Below, one piece after another: positions 52,401 to 61,290 of a stretch of 64,000 nucleotides of DNA. A program made the translations under genes and the position numbers. Below the pieces are notes generated by a model that saw only the letters and a list, made by a program, of their open reading frames with translations, was not told where the DNA came from and made no database searches. Location: positions 1 to 64,000 of the forward strand of contig CAYQES010000008.1 of assembly GCA_964416595.1 (NCBI GenBank), in the 5' to 3' direction. Position 1 is the stretch's first letter. Each line of letters begins with the position of its first letter. Source of the stretch: JAKFYM01 sp964416595. GTDB lineage: Bacteria; Bdellovibrionota; UBA1018; CAIPTA01.

Positions 52401-53523
52401 CATTCCATAAAAGCTGGGTTTCCCGTTCTAAATTTTTTCGTAAGTCAAAATAAGTTTCGGCCCATTGCCGAGCTAATCTTCCTTTTTCTTGTCGGTAACG
52501 GGAATCATTCAAAACCAAGATGCTGCCGATAAAATCATTTTCGCTCGTGCACACAAGTTGCTTAGCATCCCTCAGTAAATTACCCACGCCAGGAGCATCT
52601 TTGCCAATGATCGGCAAACCCGCAGCCATGGCCTCCAATACCGCTTTAGGATTTCCTTCGAAGTGACTCATTGTCACGAAGGCATCTGCTCTATTCAGCA
52701 GCTCCGGGAGAAGAGAGTTTTCCACACTGCCGAGAAAATGGATTTTTGCCCCCGAAGACAGGGGAATGGCTGCTAACTCTTTTTGTAAGCTGCCCGTGCC
52801 AACAATATGCAACTCCAAGTTCTGCCCAAGGGCACGGGCGGCTTGGTCCACACAATGAATCAAATACGGTAAGTTTTTTTGGGCCTCTAAACGCCCCACA
52901 AATAAAAGATGTTGCACTTGATTCGAACCAATCGTAGCAGGTTGGAATTGGTCCAACTTAACACCGTTGGGAATAAGCCAAATGGACTTTGAATCTACAC
53001 CATGGCGGTTTTCTAAGAGTTCCACCAATTCTTTAGTGGTAGTAATCCAAAAATCCGCCGCTTGCCTGGCTAAAAATTCATGCAGCTTGGCCAAAAGCTT
53101 CGCCATTCGGCCCCGAATGCTGGCAAAAAGCACATAGTCATACCCATAAGTGATCACCACAGGGCAAGGCTGGCCAGTGCAGCGAAAATACCAACGAAAA
53201 AACAAAGCGGGGAGTGCCCCCGTAGCCTGGCTTACCCGCACCACCCGCACTCCACGCAATTCTTTTCGGTGCAACCAGGGAGCCAGGAAAGCATAGATAT
53301 ATTTTTGCCAGCGGCCACGATTGGGCAAAATTTTTAGGCGAGGATTGGGGGGAATGTCCCCGTAGTCCTCTAGGGATTCCGCAAAAAAAGAGAGAATTAG
53401 CACCTCTTCGAACTGTTGAAGGTAGGCAGAACCATAATCTTCCAGAAGCTTCCGGTGTTGGCCCGCATCCCGTAAATCCCTTATGCCCCCTCCTAAAGGT
53501 GGGATATAGAGCATTTTTTCCAT
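52387..53523 (-). CDS. Family 4 glycosyltransferase
   Basis: The 378-residue GT-B protein has a donor-binding half with LLFVGRLEAQKNLPYLI, IVGTGSLQKEL and HFEGNPKAVLEAMAAGLPII (the EX7E retaining motif, near 290-310). The acceptor half starts YIPPLGGGIRDL. The start is uncertain between 53523 and the ATG at 53514, which has GGA upstream. Probably monocistronic. Confidence 0.87.
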   Translation of the reverse strand: MEKMLYIPPLGGGIRDLRDAGQHRKLLEDYGSAYLQQFEEVLILSFFAESLEDYGDIPPNPRLKILPNRGRWQKYIYAFLAPWLHRKELRGVRVVRVSQATGALPALFFRWYFRCTGQPCPVVITYGYDYVLFASIRGRMAKLLAKLHEFLARQAADFWITTTKELVELLENRHGVDSKSIWLIPNGVKLDQFQPATIGSNQVQHLLFVGRLEAQKNLPYLIHCVDQAARALGQNLELHIVGTGSLQKELAAIPLSSGAKIHFLGSVENSLLPELLNRADAFVTMSHFEGNPKAVLEAMAAGLPIIGKDAPGVGNLLRDAKQLVCTSENDFIGSILVLNDSRYRQEKGRLARQWAETYFDLRKNLERETQLLWNANDL

Positions 53524-53581
53524 ATGACTTTCTAAGGCCAAAATATCGTTGTAAACAAACCTATTCCTTAAGGAGGCGCAT

Positions 53582-54706
53582 ATTTCTGATACTCCCTTGG
53601 TTATTGCTGGTCCCCATATGGGATTTAGCGCTGCGAGTCATTTGGGCGGTGAACGTTACGAATCCGGCTGGGCAGAAGCCGTGCATTCTACCAATTTTCG
53701 TTTTTATTGGTTCGTGGCCCCAGAACTTGTTTCATCCAAAATTCCGGCCAACCACCACCTATTGCCATTGAACCCACAACGGGGATGGAAGCGAATTTTC
53801 CAAGAAGCCAAGGCCCTCCACACCCTGGCCCAAAAAGAGACCGTGCATATTTTCCGTTTTCATTCCGTGCAATACGGAATGCCCGTGGCCTTGCTGCTGC
53901 GGCTCTGGGGCTGGCGCACACCCATCCTCTTCCAACACCTGCATGTGGAAGAACCCCGCTGGCGCTATCGCCTGTGGGTGCGTTTGTTATCCCTTGTGGG
54001 CTGTCACTTCGCCTGCATTAGCCAAGCGGCCCTGGAAGATCTTGTGCAACTCGGAGTGCCTCGCTCCCGCTGTTTTTTTGTGCAAACCATTTTATTGGGC
54101 TGGCAAAATTCCCTCACCAATTCCGCCGCTAAAGATTCCAGCACCGCTTTTGATATTGCCTACGTGGGCGGTTTAATCGCCCGCAAACGCCCCGAATTAG
54201 TGATTGAGACCGCCACGGAACTTGCAAAACTCACGGGCAAAGAAATCAAAGTGGCGATTATCGGCAAAGGGCCTCTGCTAGAAAAATTGCAAGCTGCGGC
54301 CCAAAACTCACCGGCTAAATTTTCCTTTTTTCCCCACTGCAGCGATGAAGAAAAATGGTCGATCCTAAAAAAATCTAAAATTTTTCTTTTCCCTTCTTCC
54401 CAAGAAGGATTCGGCTACGCTCCCCTAGAAGCAGCACTTGCGGGTTTATGGGTGCTTTCTTCCGCCGCGGGATCTTTGCCCGAAGTGCTAGAGGGTTTTG
54501 CCAATGCTACTGTAGTTTCTGAATCAAAGTTTACCCCTTTTTACCTAGCCACCATAGCCCAAGATTTTCTTCGCCATCCCGCGCCTTCGGTGCCAGAAAC
54601 CCTAGTGCAGAAGTGGACCCAAAAAAGTGCTTGGACCACGGGCCATTCATCCGTCATTCTTTCTTTAGCGTTGAAAGCAGGAACTCATGAAAAAAGCTCT
54701 CATTAG
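53582..54706 (+). CDS. Family 4 glycosyltransferase with probable ATT start codon
   Basis: The 374-residue GT-B protein has a donor-binding half with IAYVGGLIARKRPELVIE, AIIGKGPLLEKL and SSQEGFGYAPLEAALAGLWVL (EX7E motif). The first standard start in frame is TTG at 53597, without a ribosome site. A strong AAGGAGG lies 5 nt before the in-frame ATT at 53582, which would give the N-terminus MSDTPLVIAGPHMGFSAASH, so I prefer ATT, a rare but real bacterial start. It overlaps gmd by 20 nt. Confidence 0.82.
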   Translation: MSDTPLVIAGPHMGFSAASHLGGERYESGWAEAVHSTNFRFYWFVAPELVSSKIPANHHLLPLNPQRGWKRIFQEAKALHTLAQKETVHIFRFHSVQYGMPVALLLRLWGWRTPILFQHLHVEEPRWRYRLWVRLLSLVGCHFACISQAALEDLVQLGVPRSRCFFVQTILLGWQNSLTNSAAKDSSTAFDIAYVGGLIARKRPELVIETATELAKLTGKEIKVAIIGKGPLLEKLQAAAQNSPAKFSFFPHCSDEEKWSILKKSKIFLFPSSQEGFGYAPLEAALAGLWVLSSAAGSLPEVLEGFANATVVSESKFTPFYLATIAQDFLRHPAPSVPETLVQKWTQKSAWTTGHSSVILSLALKAGTHEKSSH

Positions 54707-55679
54707 TGGAATCACGGGCCAAGATGGCTCCTACTTGGCCGAACTCCTTTTGGAAAAAGGCTACGAGGTGCACGGCATCGTGCGCCGGGTGGCCCTGGAA
54801 GATCCCGAACGAAAAATGTGGCGGATCAAGCACCTAAAAGACGTGCAGCTCCACACCTCTTCCATCGATAGTTACCCGAGCCTGTTCCGCACCGTGCAGC
54901 AAGTGAAACCCGATGAATGCTATCACTTGGCGGCTATGAGTTTCGTGAGTTATTCCTTTGAAGACGAATTCTCCACCATCGATACCAATATCAAAGGCGC
55001 CCACTACATGCTGGCGGCCTTAAAAGAAGTGGTGCCGAACTGCCATTTTTATTTTGCGGCCAGTAGTGAAATGTTCGGCATCGCCGATGAATCGCCCCAA
55101 TCGGAAACCACGCGCTTTCGCCCCCGCTCCGCTTACGGGATTTCCAAAGTGGCCGGCTTCGATCTCACCCGCAACTACCGGGATCTCTACCAGCTCCATG
55201 CCTCTTCCGGCATTTTGTTCAACCACGAATCCCCCCGCCGAGGTTATGAATTCGTGACCCATAAAATCACGCACCAAGCAGCCAAAATTAAACTGGGCTT
55301 AGCCAATGAATTACGTTTAGGGAATTTGGAGGCCAAGCGGGATTGGGGTCACGCCTATGATTACGTGCGCGCCATGTGGAAAATCACTCAACAGCAGAAA
55401 CCAGATGATTACGTGATCGCCACGGGAGTGGCCCGCACCGTGCGAGAGTTCGCAGAAAAAGCCTTTTCTTCTCTTGGCCTCGACTACCAAAAATATGTAG
55501 TTGTGGATCCTCAACTATACCGGCCCGCAGAACAATTGCCCTTAGTAGGCAATTCGGCTAAAGCACGAGCCACGCTCAATTGGCAGCCCACTTACACTTT
55601 TGATAAAATGGTGGAAGAAATGGTCGCGGAAGATTTAAAGCGCATCGAAAATTCATTAGATAACCACAAGCAATCCTAG
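54687..55679 (+). CDS. gmd: GDP-mannose 4,6-dehydratase
   Basis: The 330-residue SDR enzyme has the Gmd-type NADP motif ALISGITGQDGSYLAELLL (4-22), HLAAMSFVSYSF, AASSEMFG, the YGISK catalytic pair and FNHESPRRG. It makes GDP-4-keto-6-deoxymannose, precursor of GDP-fucose, rhamnose, perosamine or colitose. The follow-on enzyme is not certain in this window. It overlaps the glycosyltransferase gene by 20 nt. Confidence 0.95.
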   Translation: MKKALISGITGQDGSYLAELLLEKGYEVHGIVRRVALEDPERKMWRIKHLKDVQLHTSSIDSYPSLFRTVQQVKPDECYHLAAMSFVSYSFEDEFSTIDTNIKGAHYMLAALKEVVPNCHFYFAASSEMFGIADESPQSETTRFRPRSAYGISKVAGFDLTRNYRDLYQLHASSGILFNHESPRRGYEFVTHKITHQAAKIKLGLANELRLGNLEAKRDWGHAYDYVRAMWKITQQQKPDDYVIATGVARTVREFAEKAFSSLGLDYQKYVVVDPQLYRPAEQLPLVGNSAKARATLNWQPTYTFDKMVEEMVAEDLKRIENSLDNHKQS

Positions 55680-55688
55680 GGGATATAG

Positions 55689-56390
55689 ATGAGTAAAAGA
55701 AAAATTCTAGTAGTAGCCGCCCACCCCGACGACGAAGTTCTTGGCTGTGGTGCCACGCTAGCTTTGCGAAAAAAACAGGGCTGGGAAACCCACCTTCTCG
55801 TTCTCGCCACTGGTATTACAGGCAGAGAGAAAACCGCGAAAAAAAATACGCAAAATTCTTCCGCCATTAAAAAATTGCGAGAAGAAATGGCGGCCGTAAA
55901 AAAGATTCTTGGTTTCACATCCACGGCAGCCCTGGATTTTCCCGATAATCGCATGGACACCGTGAGCAAAATGGATCTTTCTCATGCCATCAAAGAGGTG
56001 ATTGAAAAAATACGCCCCACGGTGATTTTTACCCACCACCCTGGCGATTACAATTGGGACCATACGGTAACATTCGATTCTGTTTTGATGGCAGCCAGAA
56101 CAAGCCCCGGTGAATCTTCTCCCGAAGAGATTTATTCTTTCGAAGTGCTATCCTCCACGGAACGCTCTTGGCAAGAAGGCAGTCGCGCGTTTCATCCTAA
56201 TATCTACGTTAATGTGAAAACAACCATCGAACTGAAAAAGCAGGCCTTGCTTGCTTACACCACAGAATACCGCCCCTATCCGCACCCCCGAAGTACCGAG
56301 GGCATAGAATATTTAGCCAGGAAAAGGGGCTCGGAAGTGGGTTTAGAATATGCAGAAGCTTTCACACTCATCCGCAAGGTGGAATCTTGA
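55689..56390 (+). CDS. PIG-L family (LmbE-like) deacetylase
   Basis: The 233-residue protein has the zinc motif AAHPDDEVLGCG (10-21) and a second metal-binding THHPGDYNWDH (near 117-127), typical of N-acetylglucosaminyl deacetylases. It should remove an N-acetyl group from a sugar or nucleotide sugar. It is coupled to the formyltransferase-like gene by a TTGA overlap, suggesting that the freed amine is then acylated. Confidence 0.92.
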   Translation: MSKRKILVVAAHPDDEVLGCGATLALRKKQGWETHLLVLATGITGREKTAKKNTQNSSAIKKLREEMAAVKKILGFTSTAALDFPDNRMDTVSKMDLSHAIKEVIEKIRPTVIFTHHPGDYNWDHTVTFDSVLMAARTSPGESSPEEIYSFEVLSSTERSWQEGSRAFHPNIYVNVKTTIELKKQALLAYTTEYRPYPHPRSTEGIEYLARKRGSEVGLEYAEAFTLIRKVES

Positions 56391-57319
56391 ATTCGCCCAA
56401 ACCCTTTATTTGGTGCACCTACCGCCAATGGTCTTTTCGTATACTAGAGGGATTATTGGATTTACCTGGATGGAAACCAGCTTTAATAATTACCACTAAA
56501 GAATGCCAATATAACTTTCAACCTTTTGTGGAAAGAGAGATTGAAATTCTGCGCGTTGATCCCAAAATTGATTTGAAGCCTGGCCGAGAAGCCTACAAAA
56601 AGATTGCATCCGCGAAACCAGAAGCCATTTTCCATTATGGCTGGTCCTGGTTAGTGCCAAAAGAAATCCTAGATCTTTGCCCAAACGTAACCCTACACCC
56701 TGGAAAGCTTCCCAAGGATCGCGGCGGTAGTCCCATCCAAAACCAGATCCTCAACGGTGAAACATGGACCTACGCTAATGTTCTAAAAATGTCTGAAGGT
56801 TTAGACGAAGGCCCCGTGTACTTAAAAGAGAAAATTTCACTACTTGGCGATTCCTGCGATGAAATTTGGGCCCGGATGACAGCCACCGGCGCCGAACTGA
56901 GTAAAAAATTTTTAGAAAAATTAGCTGAAGGTAATTTCATGCCCATTCCCCAAGCCGAAGAAACTCCTACTTTTTACCGGCGAATAAAGTCCGATCGGTC
57001 CGAGCTTCTTTTAGGCAAAGACAAGCGGGAAACTTTGTATAACAAAATCCGCGCACTGTCGGAAACAGATCCAAACACCTATGTGCATCCCGCCTTCATT
57101 CCCCTTAAAAATAAAAAATTGGTAGTGGAACGGGCAAAAAAAATAACTAGCTCTAGCTCCCTACGGGAGCCCACCATCCGCATCTACTCCATGCAAGATA
57201 TTGAACGCCTGGACCCAATAAAGATCTGTAGCCAAGTAAATAACGAACAAATTTCGCTTTTACTTGTGGATACTGATGGTGCAGAATTAGCTTTGGAACG
57301 AATATATTTAAGCGCCTGA
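56387..57319 (+). CDS. Formyltransferase-like protein
   Basis: The 310-residue protein (TTG start in a TTGA overlap) has an N-terminal formyltransferase-like fold with VTLHPGKLPKDRGGSPIQNQIL (101-122) and a conserved EGLDEGPVY. The catalytic His (104) and Asp (140) are present, but the usual Asn two residues before the His is Thr102. The C-terminal third has a YNKIRALSETDPNTYV segment as in Fmt- and ArnA-like proteins. Context with a PIG-L deacetylase gene suggests sugar N-formylation. Confidence 0.85.
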   Translation: MNSPKPFIWCTYRQWSFRILEGLLDLPGWKPALIITTKECQYNFQPFVEREIEILRVDPKIDLKPGREAYKKIASAKPEAIFHYGWSWLVPKEILDLCPNVTLHPGKLPKDRGGSPIQNQILNGETWTYANVLKMSEGLDEGPVYLKEKISLLGDSCDEIWARMTATGAELSKKFLEKLAEGNFMPIPQAEETPTFYRRIKSDRSELLLGKDKRETLYNKIRALSETDPNTYVHPAFIPLKNKKLVVERAKKITSSSSLREPTIRIYSMQDIERLDPIKICSQVNNEQISLLLVDTDGAELALERIYLSA

Positions 57320-58291
57320 TCCACTGCAGAAAATTTTCAAACCAGCTTCCAAGCCAACCTCTGGCATATAACCAATCGCTTTTTTTGCCAAAGAAATATC
57401 TGCCAGTGAGTAACGGATATCTCCCTTACGAAAGGGCTCAAAAGAAATTTCAGGAGCCTGGGTTTTCCCTTGAGCCCTTACCAAAGCACTCACCAAATCC
57501 AGCAAACTAGTAGATTTCCCAGTGGCAACATTTAAAATTCGGCTGCCCAGTTTCTCCTCGCTGAGAGCCGCCAAGATATTGGCCCGCACAATATCAGATA
57601 CAAAAACAAAATCCCGAGAAGTTTTTCCGTCGCCAAAAATCCGTAATGGCTTTCCTTTAGCAATATTTTCGGAAAATACGGAGATCACCCCGGCGTAGGC
57701 GCTATTAGGCGATTGCCGCGGACCAAAAACATTAAAATAGCGCAAACCCGTAACTGCCAATTGGTGCGCATAAAGCGCAGCTGTTTCTTCGTTCACCTTT
57801 TTGGTGTGCCCATACAAAGAAATTGGCACCAAGTGAAGATCTTCTTTCACGGGCATTTGCTTGGTTTCACCGTACACCGCCGCCGAGGAAGCGTATACCA
57901 CTCGGCGCACGCCGGATTTTTCCGCGTTGGCTAAAATATTCACCAAAGAATTAGTGTTATTGGCAAAAGTTTCCTGGGGATTTTCATTGGCAAAAACTAC
58001 GGAAGAGATGGCTGCTTGGTGCAGCACCACATCCACTCCGCGCATGGCTTCTGCCACCACACCAACATCCCTCGCGTCGGCTTTTATAAAAGAGAACTTT
58101 TTCCAGACGTCTACCGAAACAGAGTCTTGCACATCCGTTAAATTTTCTTTACGGCCAGTACTGAGATTGTCTAAACCCACCACCGTTTGATTATTAGCCA
58201 AAAGCTGTTGCACGAGGTGCGAGCCAATAAAGCCGGCAGCGCCCGTTACTAACCAGCGCAAAGATTTTTGTTGTAACTCCCGGATATCCAT
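57308..58291 (-). CDS. NAD-dependent hexose 4-epimerase (WbpP/GalE-like SDR)
   Basis: The 327-residue protein has VTGAAGFIGSHLVQ, LDNLSTGRKENL (characteristic of WbpP/TviC-type UDP-GlcNAc epimerases), HQAAISSV, ASSAAVYG and the catalytic YGHTK. It probably interconverts UDP-GlcNAc and UDP-GalNAc or their uronates, matching the TviB-like dehydrogenase. It lies 27 nt downstream of a glycosyltransferase gene on the same strand and overlaps the convergent formyltransferase-like gene by 12 nt. Confidence 0.9.
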   Translation of the reverse strand: MDIRELQQKSLRWLVTGAAGFIGSHLVQQLLANNQTVVGLDNLSTGRKENLTDVQDSVSVDVWKKFSFIKADARDVGVVAEAMRGVDVVLHQAAISSVVFANENPQETFANNTNSLVNILANAEKSGVRRVVYASSAAVYGETKQMPVKEDLHLVPISLYGHTKKVNEETAALYAHQLAVTGLRYFNVFGPRQSPNSAYAGVISVFSENIAKGKPLRIFGDGKTSRDFVFVSDIVRANILAALSEEKLGSRILNVATGKSTSLLDLVSALVRAQGKTQAPEISFEPFRKGDIRYSLADISLAKKAIGYMPEVGLEAGLKIFCSGSGA

Positions 58292-58318
58292 ATGGCTAGG
58301 TATAGCCCATGGCCAGCA

Positions 58319-59482
58319 TCATGGTCTAGCTTCCGCGTACACATTCTCCAAGGCCCGGATGCCGGCCTCTGGGGAAAAGTTCGTTTCATAGGCCTTTCTT
58401 GCGAACAAAGAAACACTTTTCAAATGATTATCCTGGCTAAAGCACCGATGCACAGCTTGAAGCAGGGCACCTTGAGCATCCGCCGCAAAGAAAAAGCCCG
58501 TTTTTCCCTCTTCGATTAAACTTTCCAAGCTACCCAATTTCCTCGCCAACACGGGTAAACCATTGGCCCAAGCCTCAGCCAGCACTAGAGGAAAATTCTC
58601 GTAACAAATGGAAGGAATCACGAGGAGCTTCGCTTCCCGCATGAGTTTACGCACCTGTTCCTGAGATTTAGCTCCTAATAATTCTATTTTCGGGTGAGCC
58701 AGCTCCCGAATGAGCTTTTCCAAAGGCCCTGTGCCCACGATCTTTAGAGGCAGGTTCATTTTTTCCCACGCTTGCACGAGAGGCAACACCCCTTTTTCTT
58801 CACTCAAGCGACCTACAAACAAAACATACTCTTGCCGATCCTCCCAAGCAGGCGGAACGCCAGGATCTTCGCAAAAATTAGGCTTCACTAGGATTTTCTT
58901 TTCAGGAATGCCCGCCTGCAAAAATTTCTGGCGAGAAAATTCCGATAGCACCACAAAACGATTCACCCATTTTGCCAAAGCTGCGCCCTTCTCATATTTC
59001 TGGATCATACGCGTGATCGGCACGGTGGCTAATGGCGAATCTCGGTAACAACCGTGGAAAGCTCCCCATAGGGAGGAAGAGTTCAAACACTTTTCGCAAG
59101 GAAGAGCATTTCGCAAAAATAAACCATTGGCGCAAATAAAACGAAAGTTGTGCAGCGTAAGCACAACGGGAATTTTTTTATCCTTGGCGGCCTTCAACAC
59201 CGAAGGAGAAAGCAGAGGGAAGGTATTATGCACATGCACCACATCAGGCTTTTCCCGCTCTAAAAAAGCCGTGAAAGCTTCGTAGGATTCTTCTTTAAAG
59301 GCCAAATCCCGGGCCACCTCCACTTTTTCCCAAAAGCCCGTGACTTCCAGTTCCGCCCCACTATCCCGATAAAAAGGCACCACTTCGTGGGCGTGCTGGC
59401 GCAAAAGAGCCACTTCCCGCTCCACCACGGCATCTTCGCCTCCTCGCAATCGATAAAAATTGTGAACTAAAGCGATTTTCAT
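58319..59482 (-). CDS. Family 4 glycosyltransferase
   Basis: The 387-residue GT-B protein has an N-terminal HNFYRLRGGEDAVVE segment typical of GT4 enzymes, a Cys-containing loop (LPCEKCLN near 125-135), then VLFVGRLSEEKGVLPLVQAW and YENFPLVLAEAWANGLPVLA (EX7E-type region). It is the first gene of a minus-strand pair with the epimerase. Confidence 0.9.
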   Translation of the reverse strand: MKIALVHNFYRLRGGEDAVVEREVALLRQHAHEVVPFYRDSGAELEVTGFWEKVEVARDLAFKEESYEAFTAFLEREKPDVVHVHNTFPLLSPSVLKAAKDKKIPVVLTLHNFRFICANGLFLRNALPCEKCLNSSSLWGAFHGCYRDSPLATVPITRMIQKYEKGAALAKWVNRFVVLSEFSRQKFLQAGIPEKKILVKPNFCEDPGVPPAWEDRQEYVLFVGRLSEEKGVLPLVQAWEKMNLPLKIVGTGPLEKLIRELAHPKIELLGAKSQEQVRKLMREAKLLVIPSICYENFPLVLAEAWANGLPVLARKLGSLESLIEEGKTGFFFAADAQGALLQAVHRCFSQDNHLKSVSLFARKAYETNFSPEAGIRALENVYAEARP

Positions 59483-59544
59483 AGTTGGTCGATGGATTTT
59501 CTCTTTGACGGGAACCTCATTCTATCATTACAAAGGATGGTTCT

Positions 59545-60324
59545 ATGGGCACCAATTCTTTTCCAGGAAAAATAAAAGAAAAACTCAAGCCGATGGTTCG
59601 GCCATTAATTAATGCCGTGCGCAAGCCCCGGGAAGAGTGGCTCTATCGGCGGGAACTTTTCCAGGATTTTACTTCCTATAGGAAACAAAAAAACGCCCCC
59701 AGGATTCTAGAAATTGGTGCCAAAGATTTTTATGACTCCAAAAACCTTCTTTCCCTAAAACCCTCCCAATATACGCTTCTAGATCTGCCTGGCTATCGGG
59801 AAGCCTATGATAAATTTCTAGCAGAAGCGAAAAACCCTGCCCTGCAATTTATAGAAGCCAATTTGATGTACGACTCCACCATCCTAAATTGGGAGCCCTT
59901 TGATGTGGTGTGGTGCACTGGCGTTCTCTATCACAATCCTGAGCAGCTAAGAATGATTCGTCGCTTGTATGACTTGCTGAAACCTGGCGGCACCCTGGTG
60001 ATTGAATCGGCCACCACCCGCAATCCCAAATTAATGCAGGAAAGTTGCGTGGAAGTTATTTTTCCCATCACGCCAGAGATGAAAAAGAAATTGCATATTT
60101 CTGCCAATGTTTCTCACCTGCCTTCCCGTAAGGCCATGAAAACCTGGTTAGAGATGGTGGGCTTTGATCAAGTGCAAGAATCCTTTTGCTTCCGCACCAC
60201 GTCTACCAAATTGGCCAAAACAAGAGCTGCGTTCTTGGCCACTAAGCCCATCGAACCTAAAGCTGGCAAATACTATACCTTCCTAAAAGAAGTGGGCGGA
60301 TACGAAATTGGAAAGTCTTGTTAA
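59545..60324 (+). CDS. SAM-dependent methyltransferase (class I)
   Basis: The 259-residue protein has PRILEIGAKDFYDS (motif I, near 52-65), DVVWCTGVLYH (motif IV) and LKPGGTLVIES, as in DUF1698 and CmoB-like methyltransferases. It probably methylates a glycan end or sugar. AAAGGA precedes the ATG at 8-nt spacing, and a weak TTGACG-17-TTACAA promoter can be read upstream. The GT2 gene follows after 12 nt. Confidence 0.82.
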   Translation: MGTNSFPGKIKEKLKPMVRPLINAVRKPREEWLYRRELFQDFTSYRKQKNAPRILEIGAKDFYDSKNLLSLKPSQYTLLDLPGYREAYDKFLAEAKNPALQFIEANLMYDSTILNWEPFDVVWCTGVLYHNPEQLRMIRRLYDLLKPGGTLVIESATTRNPKLMQESCVEVIFPITPEMKKKLHISANVSHLPSRKAMKTWLEMVGFDQVQESFCFRTTSTKLAKTRAAFLATKPIEPKAGKYYTFLKEVGGYEIGKSC

Positions 60325-60336
60325 ACTAGGATTTGG

Positions 60337-61287
60337 ATGTCACCTCCTCCTACGTTCTCGATAGTTACTGCCTGCAAAAATGGTCTTTCGTTTTTGAAAG
60401 AAACTGCCGCCGGCATTCTTGGCCAAGACTATCCCCATTGGGAATGGGTTTTTATTGACGACCATTCCGAGGAACCTATCGGGGAATACATACAAAATCT
60501 GCGTGATCCGCGTATCTTTTTTCATCGCAATCAAACCTCCATCGGACAAACCAAAAGTTTGAATTTTGGCATCCAACAAAGCCAAGGCCCTTGGATCGTG
60601 CGGCTCGACGGCGACGACATTCCTCATCCACAAAAACTTTCTAAAACTTTAGTAGCTATTGAGTCTCGGTCCCATCCACCTAGTTTGCTTTTTTCCGATT
60701 ACGACATCATCCAAGAAGATGGTTCTTTTTTGGCTGCTGTGAAATTTCAGAGCCCAATTTCAGAAAATTTCTATCGTTACTTATTGGAAAAAAATAATCC
60801 CATCTGCCATCCCACTGTCACCTTTTCTAGGCTCTCTCCTCAGGGAAAACTCGTGCAATACGATGAAAGTTTGCAAAACGCCCAAGACTACGCTTTGTGG
60901 AAAAAACTGCTCCACGAAAAAAGTCACTCCTTCCTGCATATTCCCCACTCCCTGCTACAATACCGCTTAGTGCGGCAATCCCTGTCGGGCGCCAGAGCTA
61001 AGGAACAAGCAGCAGAGCTGAAAAAAATCCGTGGCCGCTCTGCCTCTCGCATCCCCACACTCACACTCACTCCCCAACAACAAGAAGGGATGTACGCATT
61101 CCGGGTATTATTCTATCGCTTTTTAGCTGCAGGAAAAAAAGGCCCCTCTTACAAACGGCAGGATTTTTCTAGTCTGCTGTTGGCCAGCCGCTATCTCAAA
61201 AATTTGCCCAAGGCTATGTTCTTTTTTGCGGCGAGAATATGCCCTGTTTTTTTTAAGCAGCGGTTATTTTCAGGCATTTATCAATAA
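60337..61287 (+). CDS. Family 2 glycosyltransferase
   Basis: The 316-residue GT-A protein has FSIVTACKNG, FIDDHSEEP, the metal-binding VRLDGDDIPHP (near 88-98) and a QDYALWKKLL segment. It transfers a sugar in the cytoplasm. It forms a unit with the preceding methyltransferase gene. The 3' end stops 3 nt before the stop of the convergent gene. Confidence 0.9.
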   Translation: MSPPPTFSIVTACKNGLSFLKETAAGILGQDYPHWEWVFIDDHSEEPIGEYIQNLRDPRIFFHRNQTSIGQTKSLNFGIQQSQGPWIVRLDGDDIPHPQKLSKTLVAIESRSHPPSLLFSDYDIIQEDGSFLAAVKFQSPISENFYRYLLEKNNPICHPTVTFSRLSPQGKLVQYDESLQNAQDYALWKKLLHEKSHSFLHIPHSLLQYRLVRQSLSGARAKEQAAELKKIRGRSASRIPTLTLTPQQQEGMYAFRVLFYRFLAAGKKGPSYKRQDFSSLLLASRYLKNLPKAMFFFAARICPVFFKQRLFSGIYQ

Positions 61288-61290
61288 TAT

